From contig CAWJGZ010000002.1 in NCBI GenBank assembly GCA_963842505.1, positions 930,001 to 994,000 of the forward strand: a stretch of 64,000 nucleotides of DNA, written 5' to 3'. Every line of letters begins with the position of its first letter. Position 1 is the stretch's first letter. A program made the translations under genes and the position numbers. Source of the DNA: PALSA-129 sp963842505. Its GTDB lineage: Bacteria; Acidobacteriota; Terriglobia; Bryobacterales; Bryobacteraceae. This document shows positions 44,180 through 53,670 of this stretch, piece by piece. A model generated the notes under the pieces. The model was not told the origin of the DNA. It was given only the letters and a program-made list of their open reading frames with translations, and ran no database searches.

Positions 44180-44979
44180 GCGCGCGCTCCGAATCCGCGC
44201 TTCAATTCGCGGACAAATGACTCAAGCTGGATTTCGAGCGAAGTATTATCGGCGTTCCGCCCGATTAGGCGGACGATGGCGCTGCCCACCACAACCGCTT
44301 CCACCTGGCGCCCCAGTTCGGCGACGTGCTCGGGCTTTGAAATTCCGAAGCCCACGGCCAGCGGCAGGTTGGTGACGGCGCGCACCGCCTCCACCAGCGG
44401 CGTGACGGCGGACGAAAGCGATTCGCTCTCGCCGGTGACGCCGGTATGCGAAACCAGGTAGACGAATCCCGTCGAATATTGCGCCACCAGCTTCAACCGC
44501 CGTTCGGTACTGGTGGGAGCGGCCAGGAAGACCGTGTCCAGGCCATGGCGGTGCATGGCGGCTACGTAATCGCCGGCCTCTTCCACGGAGGCGTCGGTGA
44601 GCAGGCAGCCATCGATTCCGGCCGCAGCGGCGTCGTGCGCCAACTGCTCCAGGCCATAACGCACCACCGGGTTGAGATAAGTGAAAAGCAGCAGGGGCAC
44701 TTCGGACGCCGCGCGGATTTCCGCGGCTACTGCGAGCACGCGCCGCAACGTGGCGCCGGCTTTGAGGGCGCGCTCTCCGGCGGCCTGGATCACGGGGCCG
44801 TCGGCGATGGGATCGGAAAACGGGACGCCCAGTTCGATGAGGTCCGCGCCGCCGCGCACCAAGGCTTCGACCAGCGCCGGTGTCCGGTCGAGCGACGGGT
44901 CGCCGACGGTCAGATAAGCGATCAGGCCTTTGCGGCGGTCGCGCGCGAGTGTTTCGAAAAGACGGCCTATACGAGTCAT
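44176..44979 (-). CDS. trpA: Tryptophan synthase alpha subunit
   Basis: 267 residues. The catalytic Glu is in LIELGVPFSDP and the Asp in ADGP; the phosphate-binding loop is TGVTGESESL. It cleaves indole-3-glycerol phosphate and passes indole to the beta subunit encoded directly upstream (4-bp overlap). Both neighbours overlap it by four bases, a sign of coupled translation. Confidence 0.96.
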   Translation of the reverse strand: MTRIGRLFETLARDRRKGLIAYLTVGDPSLDRTPALVEALVRGGADLIELGVPFSDPIADGPVIQAAGERALKAGATLRRVLAVAAEIRAASEVPLLLFTYLNPVVRYGLEQLAHDAAAAGIDGCLLTDASVEEAGDYVAAMHRHGLDTVFLAAPTSTERRLKLVAQYSTGFVYLVSHTGVTGESESLSSAVTPLVEAVRAVTNLPLAVGFGISKPEHVAELGRQVEAVVVGSAIVRLIGRNADNTSLEIQLESFVRELKRGFGARA

Positions 44980-46169
44980 GAGTGGTCGAGATCGGGAAAA
45001 TTTTCGCGGTAGATGTCGATGTCCTTATCGCCGCGCCCGGAGACATTCACCAGCAGCAGCTTTCCGCGAGCGGCGGGTGCGCGGCGCACCGCTTCGGCGA
45101 CCGCGTGCGCGGATTCAAGCGCCGGTATAATTCCTTCCGTTCGGGAGAGCAGCCGCGCCGCTTGCAGGGCCTGGGTGTCGGAAACCGCGGTGTATTCGGC
45201 GCGCTTCCGATCGTGCAGCCAGGCATGCTCCGGCCCGATCATGGCGTAGTCCAGGCCCGCCGAAACGGAATGCGTGAGGGCGATCTGTCCGTCATCGTCC
45301 TGGAGCACGTAGCTGTACGCGCCCTGCAGCACGCCGGGAGATCCGCCGCGGTAGCGGGCCGCATGCTCGCCGATGGCGGAGCCTCGGCCGCCGGCCTCCA
45401 CTCCCACCAGTTCGACCGCCGGGTCGTTCAGGAACGCGTGAAAAATGCCGATGGCGTTCGATCCGCCGCCCACACACGCGAAGATGGTGTCGGGCAGACG
45501 GCCTTCCGCCTGGAGGATCTGGCGGCGCGCCTCTTCGCCGATGATCTTCTGAAAATCGCGCACCATCATGGGGTAAGGATGCGCACCCAGGACCGAACCC
45601 AGCAGGTAATGCGTGTCGCCGACATTGGTGACCCAATCGCGCATGGCCGCGCTGATGGCGTCCTTCAGGGTTCGGCTGCCGCTGGTGACGGCCACCACCC
45701 GCGCACCCAGCATGCGCATGCGGAAGACGTTGAGCCGCTGGCGGCGCATGTCTTCTTCGCCCATGTACACCACGCAATCGAAACCCAGCAGGGCGCAAAC
45801 CGTGGCAGTGGCCACGCCATGCTGGCCGGCGCCGGTTTCGGCGATAATGCGGCGTTTTCCCATGCGGCGCGCCAGCAGCGCCTGGCCCAGGCAGTTATTG
45901 ATCTTGTGCGCGCCGGTGTGCAACAGGTCTTCGCGCTTGAGCCAGATGCGCGCACCCAGTTGTTCGCTCAGGCGGCGGGCGAAGTAGAGCGGCGTGGGGC
46001 GGCCGGCGTACGTGGTGAGCAGTTCGGTAAGCTCGCGTTGGAAAGCCGCGTCGTCGCGCGCCGCCAGATAGGCCTTTTCCAGCTCCTCGATGGGAGCCAT
46101 CAATACTTCGGGAACGTAGCGGCCGCCGTAGGGCCCGAAGTGACCGGTGAGATCGGGCTGCGGCGTCAT
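44976..46169 (-). CDS. trpB: Tryptophan synthase beta subunit
   Basis: 397 residues from ATG 46169, which overlaps the trpF stop by four bases. The PLP lysine is in HTGAHKINN, and ETGAGQHG and CVGGGSNAIG are conserved. It condenses indole with serine. An upstream-extended frame (to 46364) overlaps trpF and is not the start. It pairs with trpA downstream. Confidence 0.96.
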   Translation of the reverse strand: MTPQPDLTGHFGPYGGRYVPEVLMAPIEELEKAYLAARDDAAFQRELTELLTTYAGRPTPLYFARRLSEQLGARIWLKREDLLHTGAHKINNCLGQALLARRMGKRRIIAETGAGQHGVATATVCALLGFDCVVYMGEEDMRRQRLNVFRMRMLGARVVAVTSGSRTLKDAISAAMRDWVTNVGDTHYLLGSVLGAHPYPMMVRDFQKIIGEEARRQILQAEGRLPDTIFACVGGGSNAIGIFHAFLNDPAVELVGVEAGGRGSAIGEHAARYRGGSPGVLQGAYSYVLQDDDGQIALTHSVSAGLDYAMIGPEHAWLHDRKRAEYTAVSDTQALQAARLLSRTEGIIPALESAHAVAEAVRRAPAARGKLLLVNVSGRGDKDIDIYRENFPDLDHS

Positions 46170-46768
46170 GCGCGAAGCGCCGCCTTGGCCGCTTGCAGGA
46201 ATGCGTTCATCTTCTGGTGATCCTTCTTGCCCGGAGCGCTTTCGATGCGCGAGCAGGCATCCACGCCCCACGGGTGCGCCAGTTTGATGGCCCGGGCGAC
46301 GTTCGAAGCATCCAGGCCGCCCGCCACCACGATGGGCTTGCCGATACCGCCGGCGAGCCGCCAATCGAAACTCCTGCCGGAGCCGCCGAAGAGTTCGGCG
46401 GCTGGGCCATCCAGCAGCAGCGCTTCGGCGGGGCAGGTTTCATACGGTGAGAAATCCACATCGCCGGTGACGCGCACAGCCTTCCAGACGGCCACCGCGG
46501 CGGGGTAGGCGGAGGGCTGCTCGTGGCCGTGCAACTGGGCCACGTCAAGGCGGACGATGCGTGCAATTTCCTCGATGAGCGCCGGTTGCTCATCCACGAA
46601 GACGCCGACGCGCCGCACGCCCGGCGAAGTCGAGATTTCAGCGGCGCGGCCAGGCTCGATATACCGAGGGCTGCGCGCGTAAAAGTTGAAGCCGAGCGCG
46701 GTGGCGCCACCTTCGATCGCCGCCGTGGCGTCCGCCTGGTTGGTGATGCAGCAGATCTTGAGGATCAT
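46166..46768 (-). CDS. trpF: Phosphoribosylanthranilate isomerase
   Basis: 200 residues. The catalytic Cys is in LKICCITNQADA (usually KICGIT, here C-C), and ALGFNFYARSPRY and LLDGPAAELFGG follow, with the acid Asp in the latter. VVAGGLD is the phosphate site. It isomerises phosphoribosylanthranilate in tryptophan synthesis. It overlaps both trpC and trpB by four bases. Confidence 0.94.
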   Translation of the reverse strand: MILKICCITNQADATAAIEGGATALGFNFYARSPRYIEPGRAAEISTSPGVRRVGVFVDEQPALIEEIARIVRLDVAQLHGHEQPSAYPAAVAVWKAVRVTGDVDFSPYETCPAEALLLDGPAAELFGGSGRSFDWRLAGGIGKPIVVAGGLDASNVARAIKLAHPWGVDACSRIESAPGKKDHQKMNAFLQAAKAALRA

Positions 46769-47553
46769 GCTCCCACCAGCCGGCGCAGCGCGGCGGCCGG
46801 ATCGCCGGACGTTACCAAGTGCTCTCCCACCAGGAACGCAGTGTAGCCGGCGGCGCGAAGGGTGGCGATGTCGCGCGCATCGTGAATGCCGCTTTCGCTG
46901 ATGCGGACCACGCCCTCCGGCATGTGCTCCGCCAGGCGCAGCGAGGTTTCGAGCGTGACTTCGAAAGTGGTGAGATCGCGGTTATTCGCCCCGATGATGT
47001 CGGCGCCGGCCGCGATGGCGGTATCGAGTTCGCGGCGGTTGTGCACTTCCACGAGCGCGGCGAGCGCGTAGCGCGCCGCCAGTTCGCGGAAATCGCGTAT
47101 TTCGCGCTCGGTCAGAATGGCCGCAATCAACAGGACGGCATCGGCGCCGTGGGCCGCGGCTTCCACCACGGACGCGGCCGCAATCGTAAAATCCTTGCGC
47201 AGCACCGGCAAACGGACGGCGCCTCGCGCGGCTTCAAGGTACGCCAGGCTCCCCTGGAAAAAGGTTTCGTCAGTGAGCACGGAAAGCGCCGCGGCGCCTC
47301 CCTGCTGGTATTGGCAGGCGATGGCGGCAGGATCGAAGTTCGGGCAAAGCAGCCCCTTGCTAGGCGACGCCTTCTTCACCTCGGCGATAATCGCGATCGT
47401 CCGCGCAGACAGGGCCGCGCGGAAATCGCGCCGTGTAGCGGTCCGCGAAGCAGCCTCGCGTTTCCACTTCTCAATGCGCGATTCGCACAGTGCAAGCTCC
47501 TCGCGCTTCTTAGCGACAATACGGGCCAGGATGTCTGGAATCGTGTCAATCAA
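46765..47553 (-). CDS. trpC: Indole-3-glycerol phosphate synthase
   Basis: 262 residues. AEVKKASPSKGLL contains the catalytic Lys, followed by ALSVLTDETFFQGSLAYL, VLRKDF, IIGANNRDL and VRISESGI. First gene of the aromatic operon as seen here. It closes the indole ring. No trp leader peptide or attenuator was found in the 240 bp upstream, although the intergenic repeats there could hide a signal. trpE, trpG and trpD are not in the window. Confidence 0.95.
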   Translation of the reverse strand: MIDTIPDILARIVAKKREELALCESRIEKWKREAASRTATRRDFRAALSARTIAIIAEVKKASPSKGLLCPNFDPAAIACQYQQGGAAALSVLTDETFFQGSLAYLEAARGAVRLPVLRKDFTIAAASVVEAAAHGADAVLLIAAILTEREIRDFRELAARYALAALVEVHNRRELDTAIAAGADIIGANNRDLTTFEVTLETSLRLAEHMPEGVVRISESGIHDARDIATLRAAGYTAFLVGEHLVTSGDPAAALRRLVGA

Positions 47554-47677
47554 AGGCGATTCTTTATCTTATCAGGGATGACGGTGCCGCCGCCTTAGGG
47601 GATCGCTCGACACCGAGCCGCGACCGTAAGGGAACGGAGGTCCACTAGCACTAGCGACAGGGTAGAAAGAGCGGCGC

Positions 47678-47720
47678 GCCGGCTCGAAAGCCGGCGTTGC
47701 GGGCCGGAGGCCCGCTCCAC
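47678..47720. repeat. Intergenic double hairpin, copy 3
   Basis: GCCGGC-tcgaaa-GCCGGC is followed by GTT and GCGGGCC-gga-GGCCCGC, then TCCAC. A half copy, CGCGGGCCGAAGGCCCACTCC, lies at 47762-47782. The location is between trpC's start and the end of the next gene. Confidence 0.6.
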
Positions 47721-47796
47721 GAACAGCTAGCCTAGGGTCCGCACACTTTTCCATGAGATTTCGCGGGCCGAAGGCCCACTCCAACAAATCACTCGG

Positions 47797-48141
47797 TCAG
47801 GATACGGGTTGCACGCCCTTTCTCACGAGTGCGCCCGCATAACTCCCCGCCAGGCCCAATGCAATCACGACGCCCGTGAGCAGCAGCAACCCGCCGGTGT
47901 GTGAAAGATCCGGTTTCACGGTTCCGAACTTGAGTTGCCACAGATCCGCGCCCGGCGCCCACGGTCCCACCAACAGGGCCCACTGCCACGCGTGCCGCGG
48001 ATGCCAGCATCCCAGCACAAAGGTGAAAAGGAGGATGCCGAAGACCTCGACGCCGGTGTCGTCAGCGTGCAGCTCTAAGTTTGCCAGGAAGAGCCCGCCG
48101 GCGAGGCAGAACAGGTAGGCCGAAATGGCGGTGATTTTCAT
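47797..48141 (-). CDS. Hypothetical membrane protein
   Basis: 114 residues with three hydrophobic segments: ISAYLFCLAGGLFLANL at the N-terminus, EVFGILLFTFVLGCWHP near 33-50 and GLLLLTGVVIALGLAGSYAG near 85. A conserved-looking CWHPRHAWQWALLVGPWAPG loop suggests an integral membrane protein. No family is recognised. No tight operon partner is seen. Confidence 0.65.
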   Translation of the reverse strand: MKITAISAYLFCLAGGLFLANLELHADDTGVEVFGILLFTFVLGCWHPRHAWQWALLVGPWAPGADLWQLKFGTVKPDLSHTGGLLLLTGVVIALGLAGSYAGALVRKGVQPVS

Positions 48142-48199
48142 ATCTGACAGGATAACGAAAAGTAATTTGCAATTTAAAGTACCATGAGCGGAGTTTGGG

Positions 48200-49159
48200 C
48201 TACTGGTCGGGCGCGGTGTACCCCGTGCGCCAGTGGGCCTGCAGAGGAGGCAGGCCGCGTGGCGGCACCATTTTTACCTGGATGTGATGGTATTTCCCGT
48301 CGCGCGCCTGGCTGGTGGGAGAAAAAGCCAGGATGTAGCGGTTGCGTAGCTCAATGCCGATTCGTTTGGCGATATCCGGCAGATCGGCCGGATTCGCCAC
48401 GAACATTCGCCCGCCGGTGGATTCCGCGATATGACCGAGCAACTCCGGGCCACCGGCCTCTTCCGGCGTGCTGCCGCCGCCGAATACGCCGATGGCATAG
48501 ATCAACACGTCGCTTTCCACGATCAGTTTTTTCACTTCGGTAACGGAGTAGCGGCTATTGTTGTCGCCGCCGTCGGTAATCAGCAGCAGCGTTTTCTTGT
48601 TCTTCTTGGACTTCCGCATCTCCTGCAGCGCCAGGTAAATGGCGTCCAGCAAGGCCGTGGAACCTTTGGAGCGCGAGAACGTGAGTTCTTCTTCAATTTT
48701 TCCGTAATCCCGCGTGAGGGGCACCACCAGTCTCGGTTGGTTGTCAAACTCCACCAGGAAAAATTCGTCCTCCGGATCGGAGATTCTAAAAAAGGTCGCC
48801 GCCGCCGTGCGCGAGCGTTTGAGCTTCTCGCCCATACTTCCGCTGGTATCGAAGACCAGTCCAGCGGCAATCGGCTCGTCGTCCATGGCGAACTGCGTGA
48901 TGGTCTGCTCCACCTTGTCGTCATAGACGCGGAAGTTTTCTTTTTCCAGGCCGGAGACCGGCCGGTTGAGCGGATCGTTCACCGTGACGGGAACCAGCAC
49001 CAGGCGGGACTCGACCCGTATATTAGGCGTCCGCTGCCCCTCTTCTTTCGGCTCGGGCTTCTTAGGCCGCGGCGTGATGGTCACTTGCGCACGAACCGCC
49101 AGCAGCGCCATCAACCCGAGTGCGACGGACGGCACCAGCATTGCACGCGAAGCACGCAC
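48200..49159 (-). CDS. Secreted VWFA-domain protein
   Basis: 319 residues with a signal peptide (MLVPSVALGLMALLAVRAQ). A Bacteroidetes/Acidobacteria-type VWFA-related domain follows: VPVTVNDPLNRPVSGLEKEN, then the MIDAS motif FDTSGSMGEKLKRS near 105 and LLLITDGGDNNS near 195. C-terminal beta segments end with GYTAPDQ. It likely mediates protein contacts in the periplasm. Such proteins are numerous in Acidobacteria and their roles are mostly unknown. It starts 64 bp before cinA's end. Confidence 0.88.
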   Translation of the reverse strand: MRASRAMLVPSVALGLMALLAVRAQVTITPRPKKPEPKEEGQRTPNIRVESRLVLVPVTVNDPLNRPVSGLEKENFRVYDDKVEQTITQFAMDDEPIAAGLVFDTSGSMGEKLKRSRTAAATFFRISDPEDEFFLVEFDNQPRLVVPLTRDYGKIEEELTFSRSKGSTALLDAIYLALQEMRKSKKNKKTLLLITDGGDNNSRYSVTEVKKLIVESDVLIYAIGVFGGGSTPEEAGGPELLGHIAESTGGRMFVANPADLPDIAKRIGIELRNRYILAFSPTSQARDGKYHHIQVKMVPPRGLPPLQAHWRTGYTAPDQ

Positions 49160-49223
49160 AACAGCATTGTACTCCGCCCGAATCCCGGGCCTTACCCAAG
49201 GGATCCCCCCGGAGCAGCCCAGC

Positions 49224-50465
49224 CTACACGCGCCCGATGATTCGTCTTCTCAGCAAATCCAGCGCCGTCTGTGTCGTAAACACCCTGATGCGCTGCCGGT
49301 CCCCCAGAAAATTCCGGTTCACTACGACCGTGCCGGCTGCGTCCGCGACCGCTACATACACCAGGCCGACCGGTTTCTGCGCGGTGCCGCCGCCGGGGCC
49401 GGCGATGCCGGTGATGGCCAAAGCGTAAGTTGAACCGGTGCGGCCGCGAGCGCCCACAGCCATGGCTCCGGCGGTCTCCTGGCTGACGGCGCCGAATTCC
49501 TTGAGCGTTTCAGGGCTCACGCCAAGCAGGTCCGTCTTCAGCGCGTCCGAATATGTAATGAAGCCGCCGAGGAAGTAATCCGAACTGCCGGGCGTTGCGG
49601 TGAAACGCGCGCCGAGCATGCCGCCGGTGCAGCTTTCGGCAACGGCAACGGTGGCCTTTTGCTTACGCAGAAGATCGCCCACCACCACTTCGAGCGGGTC
49701 GCCGGTGCGCGAGTAGAGGCGGTCGCCGAGCAGCGCTTCGATGGGCGCCGTCACCTGGGCCAGCAGGCTGTCGGCTTCGGCCTGGGTGGAGCAGCGGGCG
49801 CGCAAGTGCACCTGCAAATCGCCGTTGGCGGCCAGGATGGTCGTGACCGGATTCTGATATTTCTTGTACACCGGGGAGATGAGCGCGTCGAGATCCGATT
49901 CGGGCATTCCCGTGATGCGCAGGAAAGCGGTGCGGATGATCTGGCGCGGAACCAGCGGCGCCAGACGCGGCAGGCATTCGCGCTCGAACATGGATTTCAA
50001 TTCGTGAGGCGGTCCGGGCAGCAGGATGGCCACGGAACCGGAAGCCCGGACCCACTGGCCAGGAGCCGTGCCGCGGTCATTGGACAAGACTTCGGCGCCT
50101 TCCAGAACGAAAGCCTGGCGCTTGTTGACCTCCGACATTTTGCGTTTGGTGCGGGCGAAGCGCTGCTCCAGAACAGCGGCGATAGCCGGATCGAAGATCA
50201 ACGGACGGCCGAGCGCCCGGGCCACGGCTCCGCGGGTGACGTCGTCTTCGGTGGGTCCGAGGCCGCCCGAGAGAATGACGATGCCCGACCGGCCTAACGC
50301 GCGCTGGACGGCATCGGCCAGGCGGTCGCAATCGTCGCCAATGACGCACTTGAAGACCACTTCGACCCCGAGTTTGTTCAATTCACCGGTGAGGTAGAGG
50401 GAGTTTGTGTCTACTCGCTCGGCCGTCAGCATTTCCGAGCCGACGGCGATGATCTCGGCGTTCAT
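49224..50465 (-). CDS. cinA: CinA-family nucleotide amidohydrolase
   Basis: 413 residues from ATG 50465, which overlaps the preceding gene's stop by one base. The N-terminal MoCF-like pyrophosphatase part begins MNAEIIAVGSEMLTAERVDT and contains SGGLGPTEDDVTRGA. The C-terminal NMN-deamidase part has AESCTGGMLGARFTATPGSS and ITGIAGPGGGT. CinA recycles nicotinamide mononucleotide and is induced with competence in some bacteria. An apparent upstream extension of the frame is shadow sequence. Confidence 0.95.
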   Translation of the reverse strand: MNAEIIAVGSEMLTAERVDTNSLYLTGELNKLGVEVVFKCVIGDDCDRLADAVQRALGRSGIVILSGGLGPTEDDVTRGAVARALGRPLIFDPAIAAVLEQRFARTKRKMSEVNKRQAFVLEGAEVLSNDRGTAPGQWVRASGSVAILLPGPPHELKSMFERECLPRLAPLVPRQIIRTAFLRITGMPESDLDALISPVYKKYQNPVTTILAANGDLQVHLRARCSTQAEADSLLAQVTAPIEALLGDRLYSRTGDPLEVVVGDLLRKQKATVAVAESCTGGMLGARFTATPGSSDYFLGGFITYSDALKTDLLGVSPETLKEFGAVSQETAGAMAVGARGRTGSTYALAITGIAGPGGGTAQKPVGLVYVAVADAAGTVVVNRNFLGDRQRIRVFTTQTALDLLRRRIIGRV

Positions 50466-51493
50466 CAGACCAGGAGCCGTCCCTTGATCCCGACGTCCAC
50501 GCGATAGAGCGCGTTGGTGGTGGCGACGATCAGGGAGCGCGAAGGTGTGAAGGCCAACCCCACAATACCGGGGCCGGAGAGGAAAAGTTCGGCCTTGCGA
50601 TCGGGATGGATGCGGACCACGCCTTTGCGGCCTGCCAGGGAAGCGGCCACGTACAGGCGGCCCTCTTCGTCGAAAGTCATTCCTTGCGGGCGGCCGAGGC
50701 CGCGGTAGAAAACGTCCACCTCGCCATGGTCGGAAATACGGTAGACGCAATCGTAGCTCGAAGTAGTGGGGCCGGTGACGTAGAGGTAACCGTCGGGGCC
50801 AAAGGCCAGGTGGTAGGCCGCCATGGATTGCTCCAGGGTGGCGAAGACGAAGATTTGGCGGTCCGGGCTGATCTTGAAGATGGTGCCGGCGCGGTCGCCG
50901 ACGTAGAGGTTCTGCTGGCTGTCGAAGGCCAGGCCGGTGGCAACCCCCATGCCCTCCACGAATACGGACATGTTGCCGGTGGGCGTGACTTGGTAGACCA
51001 TGCCGTCGTGCCGGCTGCTGACGTAAAGCAAGCCGGAGGCGTCAAAGGCCAGGCCCGTGGCATTCATCAGTTCGTTGACGAACGGCTTGGTGGTCAGGTT
51101 GAGATCGATCTTATAGACCGCTACGGGCACCTTCTGACCGCGGGACCCGCTGAAGGTGGTGTAGATATTGCCGAAGGAATCGATAGCCGGATTGGAGACC
51201 GGGTGGAGGTTTTCGGCGATCAGAACGCCGATATCGCAGGCCCAGGATTCACTGGAATGCTCGCCGTTTTCGATCACCAGGTCGCCCGCGGAGGCGCCTT
51301 CCGGCACACGGGCGATGACAAAGGAATCGGAACCGATCACTACCATCGCACCCACATCGCCAATGGTGACGCGCGGCCGCTGGGCTTGGGCAAACCCTTT
51401 GCCGCGGATCTGCAATTCGCCGCCGGCGATGGCCGCAGCCGGGCTGACTTGAGCGATCAGGGGACGGGATTCGGGTGGTTTGCGCAAGGACAT
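50465..51493 (-). CDS. IPT/TIG and NHL (SMP-30-like) repeat protein
   Basis: 342 residues from ATG 51493; a TTG two codons upstream is possible. An IPT/TIG-like segment (IAGGELQIRGKGFAQ, VRVPEG) is followed by NHL/SMP-30-type blades with repeated G-L-A-F-D motifs, e.g. ATGLAFDASGLLYV and ATGLAFDSQQNLYV. It probably forms a beta-propeller for protein or ligand binding. No signal peptide is visible. Its start is two bases after pgpA. Confidence 0.8.
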   Translation of the reverse strand: MSLRKPPESRPLIAQVSPAAAIAGGELQIRGKGFAQAQRPRVTIGDVGAMVVIGSDSFVIARVPEGASAGDLVIENGEHSSESWACDIGVLIAENLHPVSNPAIDSFGNIYTTFSGSRGQKVPVAVYKIDLNLTTKPFVNELMNATGLAFDASGLLYVSSRHDGMVYQVTPTGNMSVFVEGMGVATGLAFDSQQNLYVGDRAGTIFKISPDRQIFVFATLEQSMAAYHLAFGPDGYLYVTGPTTSSYDCVYRISDHGEVDVFYRGLGRPQGMTFDEEGRLYVAASLAGRKGVVRIHPDRKAELFLSGPGIVGLAFTPSRSLIVATTNALYRVDVGIKGRLLV

Positions 51494-51495
51494 CC

Positions 51496-51984
51496 TCAAT
51501 ATAGATTAAAACGTGCGGCTACCCATAACACAAGCGCCGCATAAACGCCCGCCATCACATCGTCCAGATTGATGCCCCATCCGCCGGGCAGAGACTCCAG
51601 TTGGCGCACCGGCGCCGGCTTCCAAATATCGAAAAGGCGGAACAGCGCGAAGGCCGCCAGGAAGCTCTTCCAGTTGAGCGAGGCCGCGCCCGCCAGGGCG
51701 ATCCATTGACCGATAACTTCATCCACGACGACGAATTGCGGGTCTTCGAGGCCGCTCACGCGGGCAGTTACCCCGGCGGCCCACACAGCCGGCAGGAAGA
51801 GGATGGCGGCAAGAAGCGCGAAGCGCAGGGGCGTGAAACCCAGGTACTGGTGCAGCGCGATGGCAATCACCAGCGCGGCCAGCGAACCGGCCGTACCCGG
51901 CGCCTTGGGGCTGTAGCCGCAGCCGAACCAGGTAGACACAACGGTGGCTGGGGTCATGGGCGGGCGCCGGCCGGCTTCAGTCAT
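51496..51984 (-). CDS. pgpA: Phosphatidylglycerophosphatase A
   Basis: 162 residues from ATG 51984. FGCGYSPKAPGTAGSLAAL and DPQFVVVDEVIGQWIAL are conserved, and four hydrophobic segments follow. It dephosphorylates phosphatidylglycerol phosphate. Its start overlaps the stop of yacG by eight bases, placing it in the rimO-yacG-pgpA operon. Confidence 0.93.
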   Translation of the reverse strand: MTEAGRRPPMTPATVVSTWFGCGYSPKAPGTAGSLAALVIAIALHQYLGFTPLRFALLAAILFLPAVWAAGVTARVSGLEDPQFVVVDEVIGQWIALAGAASLNWKSFLAAFALFRLFDIWKPAPVRQLESLPGGWGINLDDVMAGVYAALVLWVAARFNLY

Positions 51985-52141
51985 CCTCGGACTCCGGCTG
52001 CTCCGGTTCCGGGCGCTCCGCGGGGATGGCATATTTCCCGGTCGCCCAGTTGGCTAGATCGATGACCCGGCAACGCTCGCTACAGAACGGAAAGCCCGGG
52101 TCGCCGAAGTTGACTTCCTTCTTGCAGATGGGACAATTCAT
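51977..52141 (-). CDS. yacG: DNA gyrase inhibitor YacG
   Basis: 54 residues from ATG 52141: MNCPICKKEVNFG, then FPFCSERCRVIDLANWATGK. The zinc finger CxxC-x13-CxxxC (C3, C6, C20, C24) identifies YacG, which binds GyrB and inhibits gyrase in E. coli. It overlaps the rimO stop by four bases and the pgpA start by eight, so it is translated as part of the operon. The acidic tail is PEPEQPESEDD. Confidence 0.9.
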   Translation of the reverse strand: MNCPICKKEVNFGDPGFPFCSERCRVIDLANWATGKYAIPAERPEPEQPESEDD

Positions 52142-53517
52142 ACGCCAATCTGGACCAGTTCAGGCCGCATCCGCGGCGCCGGCTCGGTGGTGGGAAGCAA
52201 CGTCCCGACCACATCGTAATCGTGCGCTTCGGTGATCCGCAAATGCCGGATTTCGCCCGCCCGCGGTTCATCGCCTTCGAAATCACTGATCAGCGCCACG
52301 CCGTCGATCTCGGGGGCCTGCGTGGGCATGCGGCCCTGCCACAGCAGGTCGGTCTCCTCCGACGGCCCTTCGATCAGCACCGGAACTTCGGCGCCTACGA
52401 GCGCGCGGTTGCGCCTGCGGGAGATCTTGCGTTGGAGGGCCATCAGATGGCGGCGGCGATTGTGGATGGTGCGCGCGTCTACCTTGCCATCCAGAGCACA
52501 GCTCGGGGCGGTATCTTCGTCGGAGTAGGCGAAGACGCCCAGGTTGTCGAATTTGGCGGCTTCCACAAACTGGCAGAGTTCGGTGAAATCTTCGGCTGTC
52601 TCGCCGGGGAAGCCCACAATCATGCTGGTCCGGATGGCCACGCTCGGGATGGTGCGGCGGATGCGTTCCAGGAGTTTCAGGAATAGATCGCCGGAAGAGC
52701 CGCGTTTCATGCGCTTGAGAACGCGCGCGCTGGCGTGCTGCAGCGGCATGTCGATGTACTTGGTCAAGGCGTCGTGCGCGGCGATGGTATCGAGCAGGCG
52801 CTGCGTCACCTTATTGGGATAGGCGTAGAGAAAACGGAACCATTTTTCGCGCGGCGTTTCAATTGCGGCCAGGCGCACCAGCAGTTGCGGAAGACCGTCG
52901 GAGATCCCAAGGTCTTCGCCGTAGCACGTGGTGTCCTGCCCGATGAGGTTGATCTCGCGCACGCCTTGCTGGAACAGACGGGTAGCCTCGGAAACCACCG
53001 ATTCTAGGCGGCGGCTGCGGAAACTTCCGCGGTACTGCGGGATCACGCAAAAGGTGCAGGGGTGGTCGCAGCCCTCGGCGATCTTCAGGTAGGCGAAATG
53101 GGATGGCGTGGCCAGCACCCGCGGTGTTAAGTGGTGATACAGGTATGGCTCGGAAGGGCCAGCGGGGGGTTCCAGATCTTCGCAGATGGCCACGATGCTT
53201 TCGATCTCATTGGTGCCAATGAGGGCATCCACCTCCGGCATATCACGCCGGATATCGCCGCGGTACCGCTCTACCAGGCAACCGGCCACCACTAGCTTGC
53301 GGGCACGGCCAACCTTCTTGTATTCAGCCATTTCGAGGATCGCGTCGATGGATTCCTGCTTGGCGGGGTCGATGAAACTGCACGTGTTCACCACCAGGAC
53401 GTCGGCCTGGTCGGGCTGATGCGTCAACTCGTGGCCTCGGGCGACAAGTTGGCCCATCATGACTTCGCTGTCGACGAGATTCTTAGGGCAACCCAGACTG
53501 ATAAATCCGACTTTCAC
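52138..53517 (-). CDS. rimO: Ribosomal protein S12 methylthiotransferase RimO
   Basis: 459 residues in the RimO range. The N-terminal UPF0004 domain has GCPKNLVDSEVMMG and VNTCSFID. The radical-SAM cluster is CDHPCTFCVIPQYRG. A TRAM domain ends the protein. It adds a methylthio group to Asp88 of ribosomal protein S12. It heads the rimO-yacG-pgpA operon. Confidence 0.95.
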   Translation of the reverse strand: MKVGFISLGCPKNLVDSEVMMGQLVARGHELTHQPDQADVLVVNTCSFIDPAKQESIDAILEMAEYKKVGRARKLVVAGCLVERYRGDIRRDMPEVDALIGTNEIESIVAICEDLEPPAGPSEPYLYHHLTPRVLATPSHFAYLKIAEGCDHPCTFCVIPQYRGSFRSRRLESVVSEATRLFQQGVREINLIGQDTTCYGEDLGISDGLPQLLVRLAAIETPREKWFRFLYAYPNKVTQRLLDTIAAHDALTKYIDMPLQHASARVLKRMKRGSSGDLFLKLLERIRRTIPSVAIRTSMIVGFPGETAEDFTELCQFVEAAKFDNLGVFAYSDEDTAPSCALDGKVDARTIHNRRRHLMALQRKISRRRNRALVGAEVPVLIEGPSEETDLLWQGRMPTQAPEIDGVALISDFEGDEPRAGEIRHLRITEAHDYDVVGTLLPTTEPAPRMRPELVQIGV

Positions 53518-53670
53518 GGATGAAACCGACTTTCGGAGCGCACGTCCAGTTAAAATGATGTGGTGCTATCAGGATAGCATCGCCGGCTTGCCGGTCCGGG
53601 GCGCTCTTGACGTTCGCGCCCTCAACGCGTTATCTTCGGGCCAAGCCTTCTCGCTAGTTGCTTCGGGAAA

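Noticed and set aside
47554..47677. A trp leader peptide/attenuator before trpC
   Set aside because: No short Trp-rich ORF or competing hairpin pair was found on the minus strand upstream of trpC.
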